Below are positions 63,194 to 64,000 of a stretch of DNA of 64,000 bases, one piece after another. Every line of letters starts with the position of its first letter. The first letter of the stretch is position 1. Both the position numbers and the translations under genes were made by a program. Origin of the DNA: Formicarius rufipectus (Eukaryota; Chordata; Aves; Passeriformes; Formicariidae); NCBI GenBank assembly GCA_013399695.1, contig VXAU01003747.1:186001-250000 (forward strand). The letters are read 5' to 3'. The notes beneath the pieces are model-generated. The model saw only the letters and a program-made list of their open reading frames with translations, searched no databases and had not been told where the DNA came from.

Positions 63194-64000
63194 CAAAGTC
63201 ACTCACTGCTTGTTTGCAGTCTTGTCATTTTAAAGTATCAACAAGTTCACCTTCTGGAGAAGTTGGAACAGAGGGACTGCAAGACCTCAGAGAGAAGTTT
63301 GGACTGTAAATAATCACAATGACTATTGGGACTTGTATTGATGGGCACTACCTATGTAGAAAAAATGGGCACTAGAATAGTCAGGCTGATGAGGGAGAAC
63401 CAATTTTTGTGTGAGTTTCTACTTATCAAAGTAGACACATGATCTTTACAAATCACTCAGAGAAGCAATGCCAAGCTAACTGCTTCTCAGAAGGCATGTT
63501 ACCCTTTTAGCCCATTGAATCATTACCAAATCCCATGTACTGTCTTTGCAAGGAGAGACTTTCCACATGAAGACAGAAAACGGAGACAAAAGAAAATCCT
63601 CAACCTAACTCTGCTTGGGATGGTTTTAAATGGCAAACTCTGCTTTTGTATAGCCTAAGGTAGTTGTTGGAAGCCATGTGTATCTTAGAAAATGTCAAGA
63701 GACTTGAGGCTGTTCTAGGCAGAGTAAGGGAAAAACTTCAGAGATGGCATCCCCTGTGTGAGCATCAGTTAGATGCTGTGTAATACCTCACAAGAATGGT
63801 GACATTCCAAAAATACTTACATTATTTTCCAATTATTTAAAAATACTGTTATATACTTGATGCCTAATACTTGGATAATGGACAGTAGTTGCACAAGTAA
63901 GTGGGTAGGCTTAGCTGCAAGCATCAGTCCAGCAATTAAGTAATTTCCCCAAATCTATAAATTCACCTTCAGAGTTGTTTGGGTGACAGTACACCATTGA

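Larger units (their letters stand above)
56671..64000. other. Non-coding stretch to the right edge
   Basis: AT-rich sequence with no supported gene. Simple repeats lie at 59691-59717 and 63149-63193. Minus-strand frames near 57826-58665 (up to 100 codons) overlap each other in different phases and show no known domain. Confidence 0.45.

Noticed and set aside
1..64000. CRISPR arrays, tRNA or rRNA genes, and prokaryotic operon structure.
   Set aside because: No regularly spaced repeats, no complete cloverleaf-compatible tRNA and no rRNA-like conserved blocks were seen. The repeat content is clearly avian.

Overview
This 64 kb window looks like vertebrate nuclear DNA from a bird, most likely a songbird (Passeriformes). 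The strongest evidence is repeat content. There are two CR1 LINE 3' ends (about 850-1073 and 54225-54541). There is a complete, decayed solo LTR of an endogenous retrovirus family that I recognise from songbird genomes (22869-23994, minus strand). Very old amniote repeats are also present: an L3/CR1-like 3' relic at 2998-3112 and MIR/CORE-SINE-like relics at 28055-28245, 40950-41110 and possibly 56575-56670. The base composition is AT-rich and CpG-poor, with many homopolymer and (TTTTG)/(AAAC) tracts, as in avian intergenic or intronic DNA.

I found no protein-coding gene that I can name. No bacterial-style operons, tRNA, rRNA or CRISPR are visible. The longest open frames (166-167 codons) show no recognisable domain and fit chance occurrence in 64 kb of AT-rich sequence. 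Two short stretches are coding-like and deserve a check. One is a 60-nt, phase-0 candidate exon on the minus strand at 44721-44780 with consensus splice sites. The other is a kelch-repeat-like minus-strand frame at 17480-17746, followed by a second open frame in another phase (17320-17505). If either is real, the window would be mostly intron or flank of a minus-strand gene, or would hold a decayed pseudogene.

Layout: 1-7 kb is AT-rich sequence with a G-quadruplex motif near the left edge, the first CR1 and the L3 relic. 7-22.8 kb is non-coding with a T/G-rich tract, a poly(A) run, the kelch-like stretch and some AT-rich patches that resemble conserved non-coding elements. 22.9-24 kb is the solo LTR. 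24-45 kb is largely featureless and holds the older SINE relics and a small CpG-dense islet at 40.42-40.61 kb. 45.1-48.8 kb is clearly GC-richer, with a second LTR-like element, a degenerate tandem repeat and a second G-quadruplex motif. 48.8-64 kb returns to AT-rich DNA with one CR1.

All repeat names rest on remembered consensus patterns, not on a database search. I saw no convincing evidence of a novel biological system. The best leads are the two coding-like stretches, the GC-rich domain at 45-48.8 kb and the CpG islet at 40.5 kb.
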